Assembly (NCBI RefSeq): GCF_007290395.2
Contig: NZ_CP041656.2
Coordinates: forward strand, 4,836,001-4,900,000
Source of the DNA: Bradyrhizobium cosmicum
GTDB taxonomy: Bacteria > Pseudomonadota > Alphaproteobacteria > Rhizobiales > Xanthobacteraceae
DNA length: 64,000 bases
Reading direction: 5' to 3'
The notes beneath the pieces are model-generated. The model was not told where the DNA came from and made no database searches. It saw only the letters and a list, made by a program, of their open reading frames with translations. Each line of letters begins with the position of its first letter. Positions within the stretch are counted from its first letter, which is position 1. Shown piece by piece: positions 8,069-16,600 of this stretch. The position numbers were made by a program, and so were the translations under genes.

Positions 8069-9649
8069 TCACTCTGCCGCCGCGGCGCCGTAGCCGCCGC
8101 CGCCGCACATCTCGATCGTGACGAGATCGTCTTGCTGCAACACCAGGTTCGATTTGCCGTCGATGGCGACGTTCTCGCCTTGCCGGACCAGCGAGATGCG
8201 GCAAGCCTTCCCTGACTCGCCGCCCTGCATGCCGAAGGGCGCAATCACCATCCGTTCGATGCAGGTGGTCAGGTGCATCGAGGGTGCGAGGATGCGATAG
8301 GTGCGAACGGAGCCGTCACCGCCACGATGAGCGCCCGCACCGCCCGAGTTCCAGCGAATGGCCTGCTGCTCGAGGCGGATCGCGTAGCTCGCCTCGATGA
8401 CCTCGACCGGCGTGTTGGACGTGTTGGACAGATGCACCCGGGTCGCCGACATGCCGGCGCGATTGTGCCGGGCGCCCTCGCCGCCGCCGTGGACCTCGTA
8501 GAGCATCTTCCATGAGCCGTTTGGACGCGGCTCAGCAAAGAACAGAACGCCCGCCGTGGTCGCCCCGCCAGCCGAAAGCCGCTCGGGGATCGTGTGCTGC
8601 ATGGCACGGAAGATCGCATCGACGATGCGCATCGAGGTCTCGTGGTTGCCGGCGGCAACAGAGGCATTCCAGCCCGGCTCCAGGATCGAGCCCGGACGCG
8701 TGATGATGGTGAGCGGCCGCAGCGCGCCGGCATTCTGGTGCATGTCGCGACCGCTCATGATGCGCGCGGCGTAGGCGACCGCCGAGCGCGCCATGAACGG
8801 CGTCGTGTTGCAGAAATTGGAAACGCGATCGCAGCTCCCGGAGAGGTCGAACGTCGCCTCGTCTCCCGCTATGGTGATTTTCACATGGATACGCGCGGGC
8901 GCATTGTCGGCGCTGCCATCGTCGAGATGATCCTCGCCTTCATAGAAGCCATCCGGCAAGTCGCGGATCGCCTCACGCATCTCGATCTCGGAGAGATCGT
9001 GCAGGCGCGACTGCGTCGCTGTGAAGACGGCCTTGCCGTGCTCGCGGCAGAGCTCGACGAGGCGCTTCTCGCCGGCCTTGGTCGCCGCGATCTGGGCGAG
9101 CAGATCGCCCTCGCAGGATTCGGGGTCGCGGACGTTGGCCTTGAGCAGCTGCACGATCGGCGTATTGACGCCGGCCGCGGTCGCAATCAGCACCGGCGGA
9201 ATCCGCATCGCTTCCTGGAACGTGTCGATGGCCTTGGCAAAATAGCTGCCGGGCCAGGTGCCGCCGATGTCGGGCCAGTGCGCCAGGCTGATGGCGAAGG
9301 CCACGATCTCGCCGTCGACGAAGACGGGCCGCACGACCTTGACGTCGTTGAGGTGATTGCCGCCGAGCGCGCCGACATTGTAGATCAGCACATCGCCGTC
9401 ATTCAGGCTGTCGCGCGGGATGACCTTCAGCAGTTCGGGGATGGTATAGGCCATCGCGCCGAGATGGATCGGGATATCGCGGCCCTGCCCGACCAGGCCG
9501 CCATGGCCGTCGGTGATTGCGGACGACAGATCGCCGGCTTCACGCAGCAGTGGCGAGCGCGCCGAGCGCGTCATCACCAGGCTCATTTCCTCGGCGGCGG
9601 CCGAGAGGCCGTGCCTGATGACCTCGACGACAAACGGATCGAGCTTCAT
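8069..9649 (-). CDS. hyuB: Hydantoinase B / oxoprolinase family subunit (HyuB)
   Basis: A 526-residue HyuB-family protein, the partner subunit of ATP-dependent N-methylhydantoinase, 5-oxoprolinase and acetone-carboxylase-like enzymes. Family marks are the N-terminal block around EEMSLVMTRSARSP, the GNHLNDVKVVRPVF stretch, the HWPDIGGTWPG motif (normally HxxDIGG) and the glycine-rich C-terminal GGGGYG. The ATG overlaps the hyuA stop by 4 bp, so the two subunits are translationally coupled as expected for a complex. The reaction would be ATP-driven opening of a lactam or imide ring. Which one (N-methylhydantoin, oxoproline or another) cannot be read from the sequence. Confidence 0.9.
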   Translation of the reverse strand: MKLDPFVVEVIRHGLSAAAEEMSLVMTRSARSPLLREAGDLSSAITDGHGGLVGQGRDIPIHLGAMAYTIPELLKVIPRDSLNDGDVLIYNVGALGGNHLNDVKVVRPVFVDGEIVAFAISLAHWPDIGGTWPGSYFAKAIDTFQEAMRIPPVLIATAAGVNTPIVQLLKANVRDPESCEGDLLAQIAATKAGEKRLVELCREHGKAVFTATQSRLHDLSEIEMREAIRDLPDGFYEGEDHLDDGSADNAPARIHVKITIAGDEATFDLSGSCDRVSNFCNTTPFMARSAVAYAARIMSGRDMHQNAGALRPLTIITRPGSILEPGWNASVAAGNHETSMRIVDAIFRAMQHTIPERLSAGGATTAGVLFFAEPRPNGSWKMLYEVHGGGEGARHNRAGMSATRVHLSNTSNTPVEVIEASYAIRLEQQAIRWNSGGAGAHRGGDGSVRTYRILAPSMHLTTCIERMVIAPFGMQGGESGKACRISLVRQGENVAIDGKSNLVLQQDDLVTIEMCGGGGYGAAAAE

Positions 9650-11655
9650 GCCGCCCTCCGGGTCAGGAACAGATTGCCTGATATATCGGGCTTCGCCTGC
9701 CAGCCCGGCGGCACCACCACGGTCGACCAGGCGTCCTCGATGATCGCGGGGCCGCTGACGATGTCGGTCAGCGCGGCGCGGTCGATGATCGCGGTTTCGA
9801 TCTCATGCAAGCCGTCGAACGAGCAAATGCGCTTGCCGGTGGACACGGCCCGCGCCGCCGTCGCCGGACGGCTCACTGTCGTCGTCGAGGGGCGGCGCGC
9901 TTGCACCCGCACGGATTCGATGACGCAGGGCTCGCCCGTCGCGTAGCCGAACAGCTCGTGATGCCGCGTCAGGAAATCCGTCTTCAGCCTGGCAACATCG
10001 AGCGGCAGCGTGAATGACACCGGAATGGCGTCGTTCTGCGCCGCGTAGCGCATCAAGGCGACCAGCTCGACCTGGATCTCCGCCTGCGCAACGCCGTTGG
10101 CGATCAGTGGCGCCGATGCATCGTCGATCAGCGTCCCGATCCGCTCCGAGGTGCGCACAAGGTCGATGCCGTCGAGGGCGGCGCGCAAGGTCTGCTGCTG
10201 CAGGAAGCTGAAATCGGCGGTGAGACAGCCCAGCGCCGAAAACGCGCTCGATGCGCTCGGCACGACGACCTCGGCGATCCCGTAGAGATCGGCAAGACCC
10301 GCCGCATGCATCGGACCACCGCCGCCGAAGGCGAGCAGCGCGCAATCGCGTCCGTCGATGCCGCGCTCGACCGTGACGCGGCGGAGCGCGCGGGCCATCG
10401 TAGCGTTCGCGACCTTGATAATGCCGAGCGCCGTTTCGGTGAGGCTGAGGTCAAGAGCGCGCGCGATCGGCGCGATGACGCGCTTGGCGGCCTCGACGTC
10501 GATGCCGATGCGGTCGCCGAGTTTCGTTTCGGGATTGAGATAGCCGAGCACGGCATTGGCGTCGGTGATCGTGGGTTCGGTGCCGCCGCGGCCGTAGCAG
10601 GCCGGCCCCGGTTCGGAACCGGCGCTCTCCGGGCCGACCGTCAGGCCGCCGGGACCGTTGCGCACGATCGATCCGCCGCCCGCCCCGATCGAATGAACCG
10701 CAAGCATGGGCTGGCGCAGCGGCTTGTCGCCGAGCATGCGGCCGTCGGTCATCTCGGCCTGGCCGTCGACGATCAGGCAGACGTCGGTCGTAGTGCCGCC
10801 CATGTCGAAGGTCAGCATGCGCGAGGTGCCAAGCTGGCGCGCGATGCTGACGGAGGCCGAGACACCGGCGGCCGGGCCCGACATCGCCATCACCAATGGC
10901 CGCCGCTTCACCGCCGAGATCGGGATCATGGCGCCGGCCGAATGAAACACCTGCAGGCCTGGCCCGATCGGCAGGCGCTGTTCCAGCTCGCTGAGATATT
11001 CCACCGCGATCGGCATTGCGGCTGCGTTGAACACGGTGGCCGAGGTTCGCTCGTATTCGCGTGCCTCCGGATTGACCTCATGCGACAACGACACATGGGA
11101 GACGACGTCCTTGAGGCGCTCGCCCAGCATTTTCTCGTGGACGGGATTGGCATAGGCGTGCAGCAGAGCGACGGCGACGCTCTGCACGCCAGTCTCTTTC
11201 AGCCACGCCACCAGCCGCTCGATCTCCGTTTCATCCAGCGCCTTCAGCACATTCCCTTCGTGGTCGAGGCGTTCGGCGAGTCCAAAACATCGTTCGGGCG
11301 GCACCAGCGGCGGTGATTTCGGCGGGACATCGAGACGGTAGAGATCGCGGCGGCGATAGCGCGCGATCTCCAGCACATCGGCAAAGCCTTCGGTCGCAAC
11401 CAGCGCCACCTTCGGCAGCCGGTTCTCGACGATGGCGTTGGTCACGCGCGTGGTGCCGTGGACGAAACGCTTCACCTCGCTCTTGCGCAGGCCCACCGCC
11501 TCGATCGCCTCGAGCATCGCCTGAACCGGCGCGTCGGGGCGCGACGGGACTTTCGCGATCCGCGCTTCGCTGGAATCGCGCCGGATCGCGATGATATCGG
11601 TGAAGGTGCCACCGATATCGGTGCCGACTTCCCAGTGACTGTCGAAATCATTCAT
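9646..11655 (-). CDS. hyuA: Hydantoinase A / oxoprolinase family subunit (HyuA)
   Basis: A 669-residue HyuA-family ATPase subunit with an actin/ASKHA-type nucleotide-binding fold. The GTDIGGTFTD phosphate-binding motif lies near residues 11-20, a second phosphate loop (FDMGGTTTDV) lies mid-protein, and GAGGGSI and AFGGGGPMHA follow further on. The start at 11653-11655 was chosen because it puts GGTFTD at the normal N-terminal distance; the frame is open 127 codons further but with no sensible sequence. It is the first gene of a minus-strand operon hyuA-hyuB-aminotransferase-ligase. A 424-bp gap lies between it and the MocR-type regulator gene upstream. Confidence 0.9.
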   Translation of the reverse strand: MNDFDSHWEVGTDIGGTFTDIIAIRRDSSEARIAKVPSRPDAPVQAMLEAIEAVGLRKSEVKRFVHGTTRVTNAIVENRLPKVALVATEGFADVLEIARYRRRDLYRLDVPPKSPPLVPPERCFGLAERLDHEGNVLKALDETEIERLVAWLKETGVQSVAVALLHAYANPVHEKMLGERLKDVVSHVSLSHEVNPEAREYERTSATVFNAAAMPIAVEYLSELEQRLPIGPGLQVFHSAGAMIPISAVKRRPLVMAMSGPAAGVSASVSIARQLGTSRMLTFDMGGTTTDVCLIVDGQAEMTDGRMLGDKPLRQPMLAVHSIGAGGGSIVRNGPGGLTVGPESAGSEPGPACYGRGGTEPTITDANAVLGYLNPETKLGDRIGIDVEAAKRVIAPIARALDLSLTETALGIIKVANATMARALRRVTVERGIDGRDCALLAFGGGGPMHAAGLADLYGIAEVVVPSASSAFSALGCLTADFSFLQQQTLRAALDGIDLVRTSERIGTLIDDASAPLIANGVAQAEIQVELVALMRYAAQNDAIPVSFTLPLDVARLKTDFLTRHHELFGYATGEPCVIESVRVQARRPSTTTVSRPATAARAVSTGKRICSFDGLHEIETAIIDRAALTDIVSGPAIIEDAWSTVVVPPGWQAKPDISGNLFLTRRAA

Positions 11656-12079
11656 GTGCGGGGTCAGCTGCCGATGACGTCCGAACCGGACGCCGGGTTC
11701 TTGCCGTCCGTCATAACGTCCAATGCCAAACCGAGAGCGCTCATCATCATCCCCTGTCATGCCATCGCCGGCGAGCGTGCGACAGAGCGGCTGGCTCGGA
11801 ACAGGGCCAGAGTTGCGGCAAATCACTAGACCAGCGTACGGGCGCCGCCGCGCGCCGCGGCACCCTCTGCACGTTTTGGTGCAGCCATGCCTGCGCAGCA
11901 AGCACATGGGGGCGAGCCGCTCGTTCGTGGAAATAGTGCGACGCACCACGGATTCTCGGGCGCAAATCGCAAGTCCGCTGCACTGCAATTCAGGATCCCC
12001 TATCGCCTGTCTAATTTGCAGGCGATTGACTGGCATCGCCGGATATTCGGATGCCTATGAGCTATGCATAGCGGTCGGC
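11656..12079. promoter_or_regulatory. Intergenic region between MocR regulator and hyuA, with two inverted repeats
   Basis: No gene is convincing in these 424 bp. The stretch should hold the hyuA promoter on the minus strand. Two short perfect inverted repeats stand out: CTGCACGTTTTGGTGCAG at 11867-11884 (6-bp arms) and a 7-bp-arm repeat at 12003-12025 (TCGCCTG ... CAGGCGA). The second is just downstream of the regulator stop and could be a weak terminator or an operator. No T-run follows either one. I found no clear -35/-10 pair for hyuA. Confidence 0.4.
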
Positions 12080-13627
12080 TCAGCTTCTCTTTATTGTACG
12101 AACAGTAAGCGAGGATTTCACCGGGCTGGGTGGCGCATTGCGGGGGCCGCTGCCGATGCAGACCGCGATTCTTGCAAGCAGCGGCGCAGCATCTTCGACA
12201 TGCAGCCGCCCGTAGCCGAACACCAATCCCTGCCGCGTCGGCTGCTCCAGAAAATTCTGTGACAAAGGCTGCACGTGGATACCCGCCTGCTTCAGGCTTG
12301 CTGCCGCTTCGCGGTCGCTCATCCGCGCCTGCATCGCCTCGGTGAACAGCGCCACCAGATGCAGTCCGGTGACGGCGGAGGACACGGTCAGATCGTCCGG
12401 CATCAGCGCCACGATGGCATCGATCAGCGCCTTCCGCCTGCTGGCATAGACCCGTCGCATTCCGCGCAGATGCCGCAACAAATGTCCTTCCCGCATGAAC
12501 TCGGCGAGCGCGAGCTGGCCGATGCCGGAGGTGTGCACGTCAATCCGTGCCCGGCCCCTGGAAAACCCTTCGATGAAATGCCTGTTGGCCACGAGGTAGC
12601 CGAGCCGCAGGTTCGGCATCATGATCTTCGAGAAGGTGCCGAAATAGATCACCCGCCCCTCGCGATCGAGCGAGCGGAGCGACGCAATCATGCTGTCCTG
12701 ATGCCTGAACTCCGAATTGTAATCGTCCTCGATGACCCGGACGTCATTCTTGTTGGCCCAGTCGAGCAGCTCGAGCCGCCGCTCCAGCCCCATGCTGACG
12801 CCGAGCGGATATTGGTGCGACGGCGTGACGACAATCAGCTTCGCGCGCGGTGCGCGGCGGATTCCCTCGGAGACGACGAGACCCTTGTCATCGACCGGAA
12901 TCGGCACCAGCTTCGCACCCGCCGCCGTGAGCGCCCAGCGCGCCTCGATGAAGCCGGGCTCCTCGACCCAGACCTCGTCGCCGGGATCGAGGATCATCCG
13001 GCTGCAAAAATCCAGCGCGCCTGATGTACCTGAAGTGACGACGACTTCGTCCGGAGAGCAGACCAGCCCGCGCACCGAGCCGAGGAAGTTCGCGATCTCT
13101 GCTCGCAGACGCGGATGGCCTTCGGGCGGAAGATCGAGGCACTCCTGCTCCTTCGGATTCTGCCAGGCCTGACGCAGCAGGCGCGACCAGTCCTTGAACG
13201 GGAAAGTCGAGATATCGGGCGCTCCGGGCGCGAACGCCGACGGCCAGTTGGTCTCGTAGTCCAATCCAAGCAGCGATCGCCAGCGCTCCGACATCCGGGC
13301 GGGCCGGGTCGCAGGCGACGCGGTGGACGGAGGTTGCGCATGCGGGGCCGCGACGGAGGCGACCATGACGCTGCCGCGCGGCGTTGATACGAGGTAGCCC
13401 TCGGCGTAGAGCAGATCCCACGCGGTCAGCACCACCGTGCGTGAACAGCCCAATTCCCGCGCGATCTCGCGCGATCCCAGGAATTGCGTTCCGGCCGGAA
13501 AGACGCCGCGCAGGATGCCGTCGCGGATGTGGGCCGCGATCTGCAGATGCAGCGGCACAGTCGACGTCCGGTCAATATGGATGCCGGCAAGGGACACGCG
13601 CTTGCTCGGGTGACGGCTGTTGTCCAT
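12080..13627 (-). CDS. MocR/PdxR-type regulator (GntR HTH fused to aminotransferase domain)
   Basis: A 515-residue protein with an N-terminal GntR winged-helix domain (about residues 20-90; SREIARELGCSRTVV is the recognition helix region). It is followed by a fold-type I aminotransferase-like domain containing the PLP-lysine segment GTFSKIMMPNLRLGY and the VIEDDYNSEF motif that holds the cofactor. MocR proteins use PLP or its adduct with an effector amine or amino acid to switch transcription of neighbouring catabolic or PLP genes. It is the last gene of the minus-strand unit that includes the second hydantoinase (34 bp upstream), and it lies directly ahead of hyuA. It probably regulates one or both units; its effector is unknown. 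Confidence 0.9.
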   Translation of the reverse strand: MDNSRHPSKRVSLAGIHIDRTSTVPLHLQIAAHIRDGILRGVFPAGTQFLGSREIARELGCSRTVVLTAWDLLYAEGYLVSTPRGSVMVASVAAPHAQPPSTASPATRPARMSERWRSLLGLDYETNWPSAFAPGAPDISTFPFKDWSRLLRQAWQNPKEQECLDLPPEGHPRLRAEIANFLGSVRGLVCSPDEVVVTSGTSGALDFCSRMILDPGDEVWVEEPGFIEARWALTAAGAKLVPIPVDDKGLVVSEGIRRAPRAKLIVVTPSHQYPLGVSMGLERRLELLDWANKNDVRVIEDDYNSEFRHQDSMIASLRSLDREGRVIYFGTFSKIMMPNLRLGYLVANRHFIEGFSRGRARIDVHTSGIGQLALAEFMREGHLLRHLRGMRRVYASRRKALIDAIVALMPDDLTVSSAVTGLHLVALFTEAMQARMSDREAAASLKQAGIHVQPLSQNFLEQPTRQGLVFGYGRLHVEDAAPLLARIAVCIGSGPRNAPPSPVKSSLTVRTIKRS

Positions 13628-13661
13628 GTCTCGCCTGTCAGACAGGAAATTGCAGCCCGCC

Positions 13662-15083
13662 TCACACCAGGCTCGACTTGCCGCGGCTCAGCACCTCGCC
13701 CGCGCCCTTGTCGCCGACGATCCTGCCCTGCTCGTATACCACACGGCCGCGCGCGATGGTGGTGACGGGCCAGCCGGTGACGTCGAAGCCTTCCCAGGGC
13801 GTGTAGTCTGAGCCGTGGTGCAGATCGGTCTGCTGGATCTTCTTCGTCAGCTTCGGGTCCCACAACGCGATATCGGCATCGAAGCCGACGCCGATCGAGC
13901 CCTTGCGCGGATAGAGACCGTAGATGCGCGCATGATTGGTCGCGGTCAGTTCGACGAATTTCTGCAAGCTGATCCGTCCCTTCGACACGCCTTCCGAGAA
14001 CAGGATCGGCAGCCGGGTCTCGACGCCGGGAATGCCGTTCGGCACCCAGCGGAACGAGGTGCGCGAATTCGGCGTCAGCTTGCCCTTGGGATCGTCGTAG
14101 CGGAACGGGCAGTGATCGGACGAGAAGGTCTGGAACACACCTGTCGTGATGCCTTCCCAGATCGCCTGCTGGCTCTCGGCATCGCGCGGCGGCGGCGAAC
14201 AGACATATTTCGCGCCCGTGATGTCCATGTTGAGGCCCTTCATGTCGTCGGCCGTCAGCGTGATGTATTGCGGGCAGGTCTCCGCATGCACCGGCAATCC
14301 GCGCTGTTGCGCCCATCGCACCTGCTCCATGGCCTCGCGCCCGGAGACGTGAACGATCATGATGGGAACGCCGATCACCTCGGCATGGCTGATGGCGCGA
14401 TGCGTCGCCTCGCGCTCGACGGCCTGGGGCCGCGAGGTGCCGTGGTAGTAGGGCGCGATATGGCCCTCGCGCTCCAGCTTGCTGGTCAGGAAGCGGATCG
14501 CATCGTAGCCCTCGCAATGGACCATCACCAGCGCCTCCTCGCGGCGCGCTACGTCGAACACCTCGAGCAGCTGCTTGTCGCTGAGCACGAGGTCGTCATA
14601 GGTCATGAACACCTTGAACGAGGTGTAGCCGTCCTTCACCAGCGCCGGCAGCTCCTGCCCGAGCACGACCGCGGTCGGATCGGAGATGATGAGGTGGAAG
14701 GCGGTGTCGATGTAGCACTCGCCCTCGGCGAGCTTGCGGTAGTTCTCGACGCAGGTCCGGAGCGACGTTCCCTTCTCCTGGAGCGCGAAGGGCAGCACCA
14801 TGGTGTTGCCGCCTGCAGCAGCCGCGCGCGTCGCCGAGGCAAAGTCGTCGGCCATGACCACATCGGGCCCTGACGGCTGCGAGATGTGGACGTGGCTGTC
14901 GATGCCGCCCGGCAGCGCGAGCAGGCCCGTCGCATCGATCTCGCGCGCCGCTCCCTCGAGATGGTCGGCGATGCTGACGATCCGGCCGTCGCGAATGCCG
15001 ATATCGGCGCGGAACTCGTCGCTGGCCGTCACGATGGTGCCGCCGCGAATGGCGAGATCGAGCTGCGTCACAGAAGTCTCCAT
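13662..15083 (-). CDS. Dihydropyrimidinase / hydantoinase (paralogue 2)
   Basis: A 473-residue amidohydrolase clearly paralogous to the enzyme at 1182-2651. Metal ligands are visible in DSHVHIS, the carboxylatable lysine in SFKVFMTY, HCEG, IVHVSGRE and SSDHCPF. The start at 15081-15083 overlaps the stop of the preceding racemase-fold gene (TGATG). The two paralogues differ around the substrate region (for example HISQPSGPD here against HIEQLSA in paralogue 1), suggesting different ring substituents. Its operon also contains a NitT/TauT-like importer, an arylmalonate-decarboxylase-like enzyme and a MocR regulator, so it is probably dedicated to one imported cyclic amide. The exact substrate is unknown. 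Confidence 0.92.
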   Translation of the reverse strand: METSVTQLDLAIRGGTIVTASDEFRADIGIRDGRIVSIADHLEGAAREIDATGLLALPGGIDSHVHISQPSGPDVVMADDFASATRAAAAGGNTMVLPFALQEKGTSLRTCVENYRKLAEGECYIDTAFHLIISDPTAVVLGQELPALVKDGYTSFKVFMTYDDLVLSDKQLLEVFDVARREEALVMVHCEGYDAIRFLTSKLEREGHIAPYYHGTSRPQAVEREATHRAISHAEVIGVPIMIVHVSGREAMEQVRWAQQRGLPVHAETCPQYITLTADDMKGLNMDITGAKYVCSPPPRDAESQQAIWEGITTGVFQTFSSDHCPFRYDDPKGKLTPNSRTSFRWVPNGIPGVETRLPILFSEGVSKGRISLQKFVELTATNHARIYGLYPRKGSIGVGFDADIALWDPKLTKKIQQTDLHHGSDYTPWEGFDVTGWPVTTIARGRVVYEQGRIVGDKGAGEVLSRGKSSLV

Positions 15084-15820
15084 CACTTGATGACCGCCGA
15101 TGTCTGGAAGATCCGGCCCCACTGCGCAAGGGCCGCGATGTCGCCGCCGGCAAGCTCCAGCGTCCGCCACAGTGTGACCGCGACCGAGTCGAGCACCGCG
15201 ACATTCAATTCCCGTTCGAGCGAGGCCGCAAGCGCCGCGCCGTCGAGATTGGTGCAGAGGATGACGACGGCGTCGGCGCCGTCGGCTGCCACGGCGCGGA
15301 TCATGTCCGCGATCGTCGCAGGCGCGACCTCGCCGAAGGAGAAATTGTCCCGCAGGCCCAGGTGCCGCTCGGCATGCGGCGCGATGCCCTCCTCGGCCCA
15401 GACATCGCCGATCCGCCGCTGCACGTCGTCGGTATAGGGCGAGACCAGGCCGACGCGCCGGGCCCCGAGCGCGCGGGCCGCCTCGATGCAGGCGAGCGTC
15501 GATGTCGTCGCGGGGATGCCGTTGCGCGCCGTGATCGCCTCGCACAAGCTCCTGTCGCGGCCGATGCCAAGCCAGCTCGCGGAGGTACCGTTCCAAGCGA
15601 TGGCGTCGACCTTGGCATCCGCCAGCAGATCGGCCGCCGGCAGCATCACCGAGGCGTCGAACTGGTTCAGCGCAGCGGCATCCAGCGCGATCTCGGTGAC
15701 GCGGAAGCGCGAGAAGTGCGCCGTGACATCGACCACGCCATGCAGCATGGCGCTGGTGACGGGCTCGAGCACCGAGTTGGAGGACGGCGTGATCATGCCG
15801 AGGCGTCTGCGCATGGCCAT
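15083..15820 (-). CDS. Racemase-fold enzyme, arylmalonate decarboxylase / maleate isomerase family
   Basis: A 245-residue Asp/Glu-racemase-superfamily protein with the N-terminal LGMITPSSNSVLEP segment of the maleate isomerase/arylmalonate decarboxylase branch. The second catalytic cysteine is present (Cys189 in VILCTN), but the first cysteine position is Gly78 in WNGTSASW. A Tyr follows at 129 (VSPYTDD). Gly-Thr-Ser, Tyr and a single C-terminal Cys is the layout of arylmalonate decarboxylase (Gly74-Thr75-Ser76, Tyr126, Cys188), not of two-cysteine racemases or maleate isomerase. The ATG at 15818-15820 follows the ATPase stop; the second ATG (15812-15814) has a better-spaced AAGG. It is translationally coupled to the downstream hydantoinase. 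The reaction may be a decarboxylation or isomerisation; the substrate is unknown. Confidence 0.83.
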   Translation of the reverse strand: MAMRRRLGMITPSSNSVLEPVTSAMLHGVVDVTAHFSRFRVTEIALDAAALNQFDASVMLPAADLLADAKVDAIAWNGTSASWLGIGRDRSLCEAITARNGIPATTSTLACIEAARALGARRVGLVSPYTDDVQRRIGDVWAEEGIAPHAERHLGLRDNFSFGEVAPATIADMIRAVAADGADAVVILCTNLDGAALAASLERELNVAVLDSVAVTLWRTLELAGGDIAALAQWGRIFQTSAVIK

Positions 15821-15823
15821 ACC

Positions 15824-16600
15824 TTACGACGCCTGCGCAAGGCGCGTCGACTCCTCCCGGATCAGGGAGAGGATGCGGCGCTTGGCATCATTGAATTCGG
15901 GACTGGTGATGTCGCGCGGGCGCGGCAGGTCGAAATTGACGGCCTCGCGGATGCGGCCGGGCCGCTTCGTCATCACCACAATCTTGTTGCCGAGCACCAG
16001 CGCCTCGTCGACGCTGTGGGTGACGAACACGATGGTGCAGCGGCGCTTCTGCCAGATCGCCACCAGTTCTTCCTGCATCTCGAGCTTGGTCTGGGCATCC
16101 AGCGCCGCGAACGGTTCGTCCATCAGGATGACGCTGGGATTCATCAGTAGCGCACGGGCGATGCCGACGCGCTGGTTCATGCCGCCCGACATCTCGGAGG
16201 GATGGTGGTGCTCGAAGCCGCGCAGGCCGACGAGATCAATGAACTCCATGGCGCGGTCGTAGCGTTCCGCCTTGGCGACGCCCTTGAGCTTGAGGTGGAA
16301 GGCGATGTTGTCGATCGCCGTCAGCCACGGCATCAGGGTCGGCTGCTGGAACACCACGCCGCGATCCGAGCCCGGCCGCTCCACCTGCTTGCCGTCGACC
16401 AGCGTGCGCCCGGACGTGGCTTGTTCGAAGCCGGCAATGATGTTCAGCAGGGTCGACTTGCCGCAGCCGGACGGGCCGAGCAGGCAGACGAAATCATTGG
16501 CCTCGATGTCGAGATTGATGTTGTCCAGCGTCAGCAGGTCGCGGCCGCGCCGCTTGTCGGAGAACACCTTGACGATGTTGCGAAGCTCGATTGCCGCCAT
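15824..16600 (-). CDS. ABC importer ATPase, NitT/TauT type
   Basis: A 258-residue ATP-binding subunit with Walker A GPSGCGKST, signature MSGGMNQR, Walker B VILMDEPFAALD and the switch histidine in VTHSVDEA. The compact form without a C-terminal extension fits the nitrate/sulfonate/taurine subfamily. It energises import with the adjacent permease and periplasmic protein; ATG (16598-16600) and permease stop overlap as TGATG. It is part of the operon that ends with hydantoinase 2 and the MocR regulator, so the transported molecule is likely an amide, pyrimidine or hydantoin-like compound. Confidence 0.94.
   Translation of the reverse strand: MAAIELRNIVKVFSDKRRGRDLLTLDNINLDIEANDFVCLLGPSGCGKSTLLNIIAGFEQATSGRTLVDGKQVERPGSDRGVVFQQPTLMPWLTAIDNIAFHLKLKGVAKAERYDRAMEFIDLVGLRGFEHHHPSEMSGGMNQRVGIARALLMNPSVILMDEPFAALDAQTKLEMQEELVAIWQKRRCTIVFVTHSVDEALVLGNKIVVMTKRPGRIREAVNFDLPRPRDITSPEFNDAKRRILSLIREESTRLAQAS

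Noticed and set aside
12003..12025. 7-bp inverted repeat after the MocR gene as an intrinsic terminator
   Set aside because: Short stem and no T-run on either strand; kept only as a note in the intergenic entry.
9646..12036. N-terminal extension of HyuA up to 12036
   Set aside because: The extra 127 codons have no family resemblance, and the GGTFTD motif is at its normal distance from the ATG at 11655.
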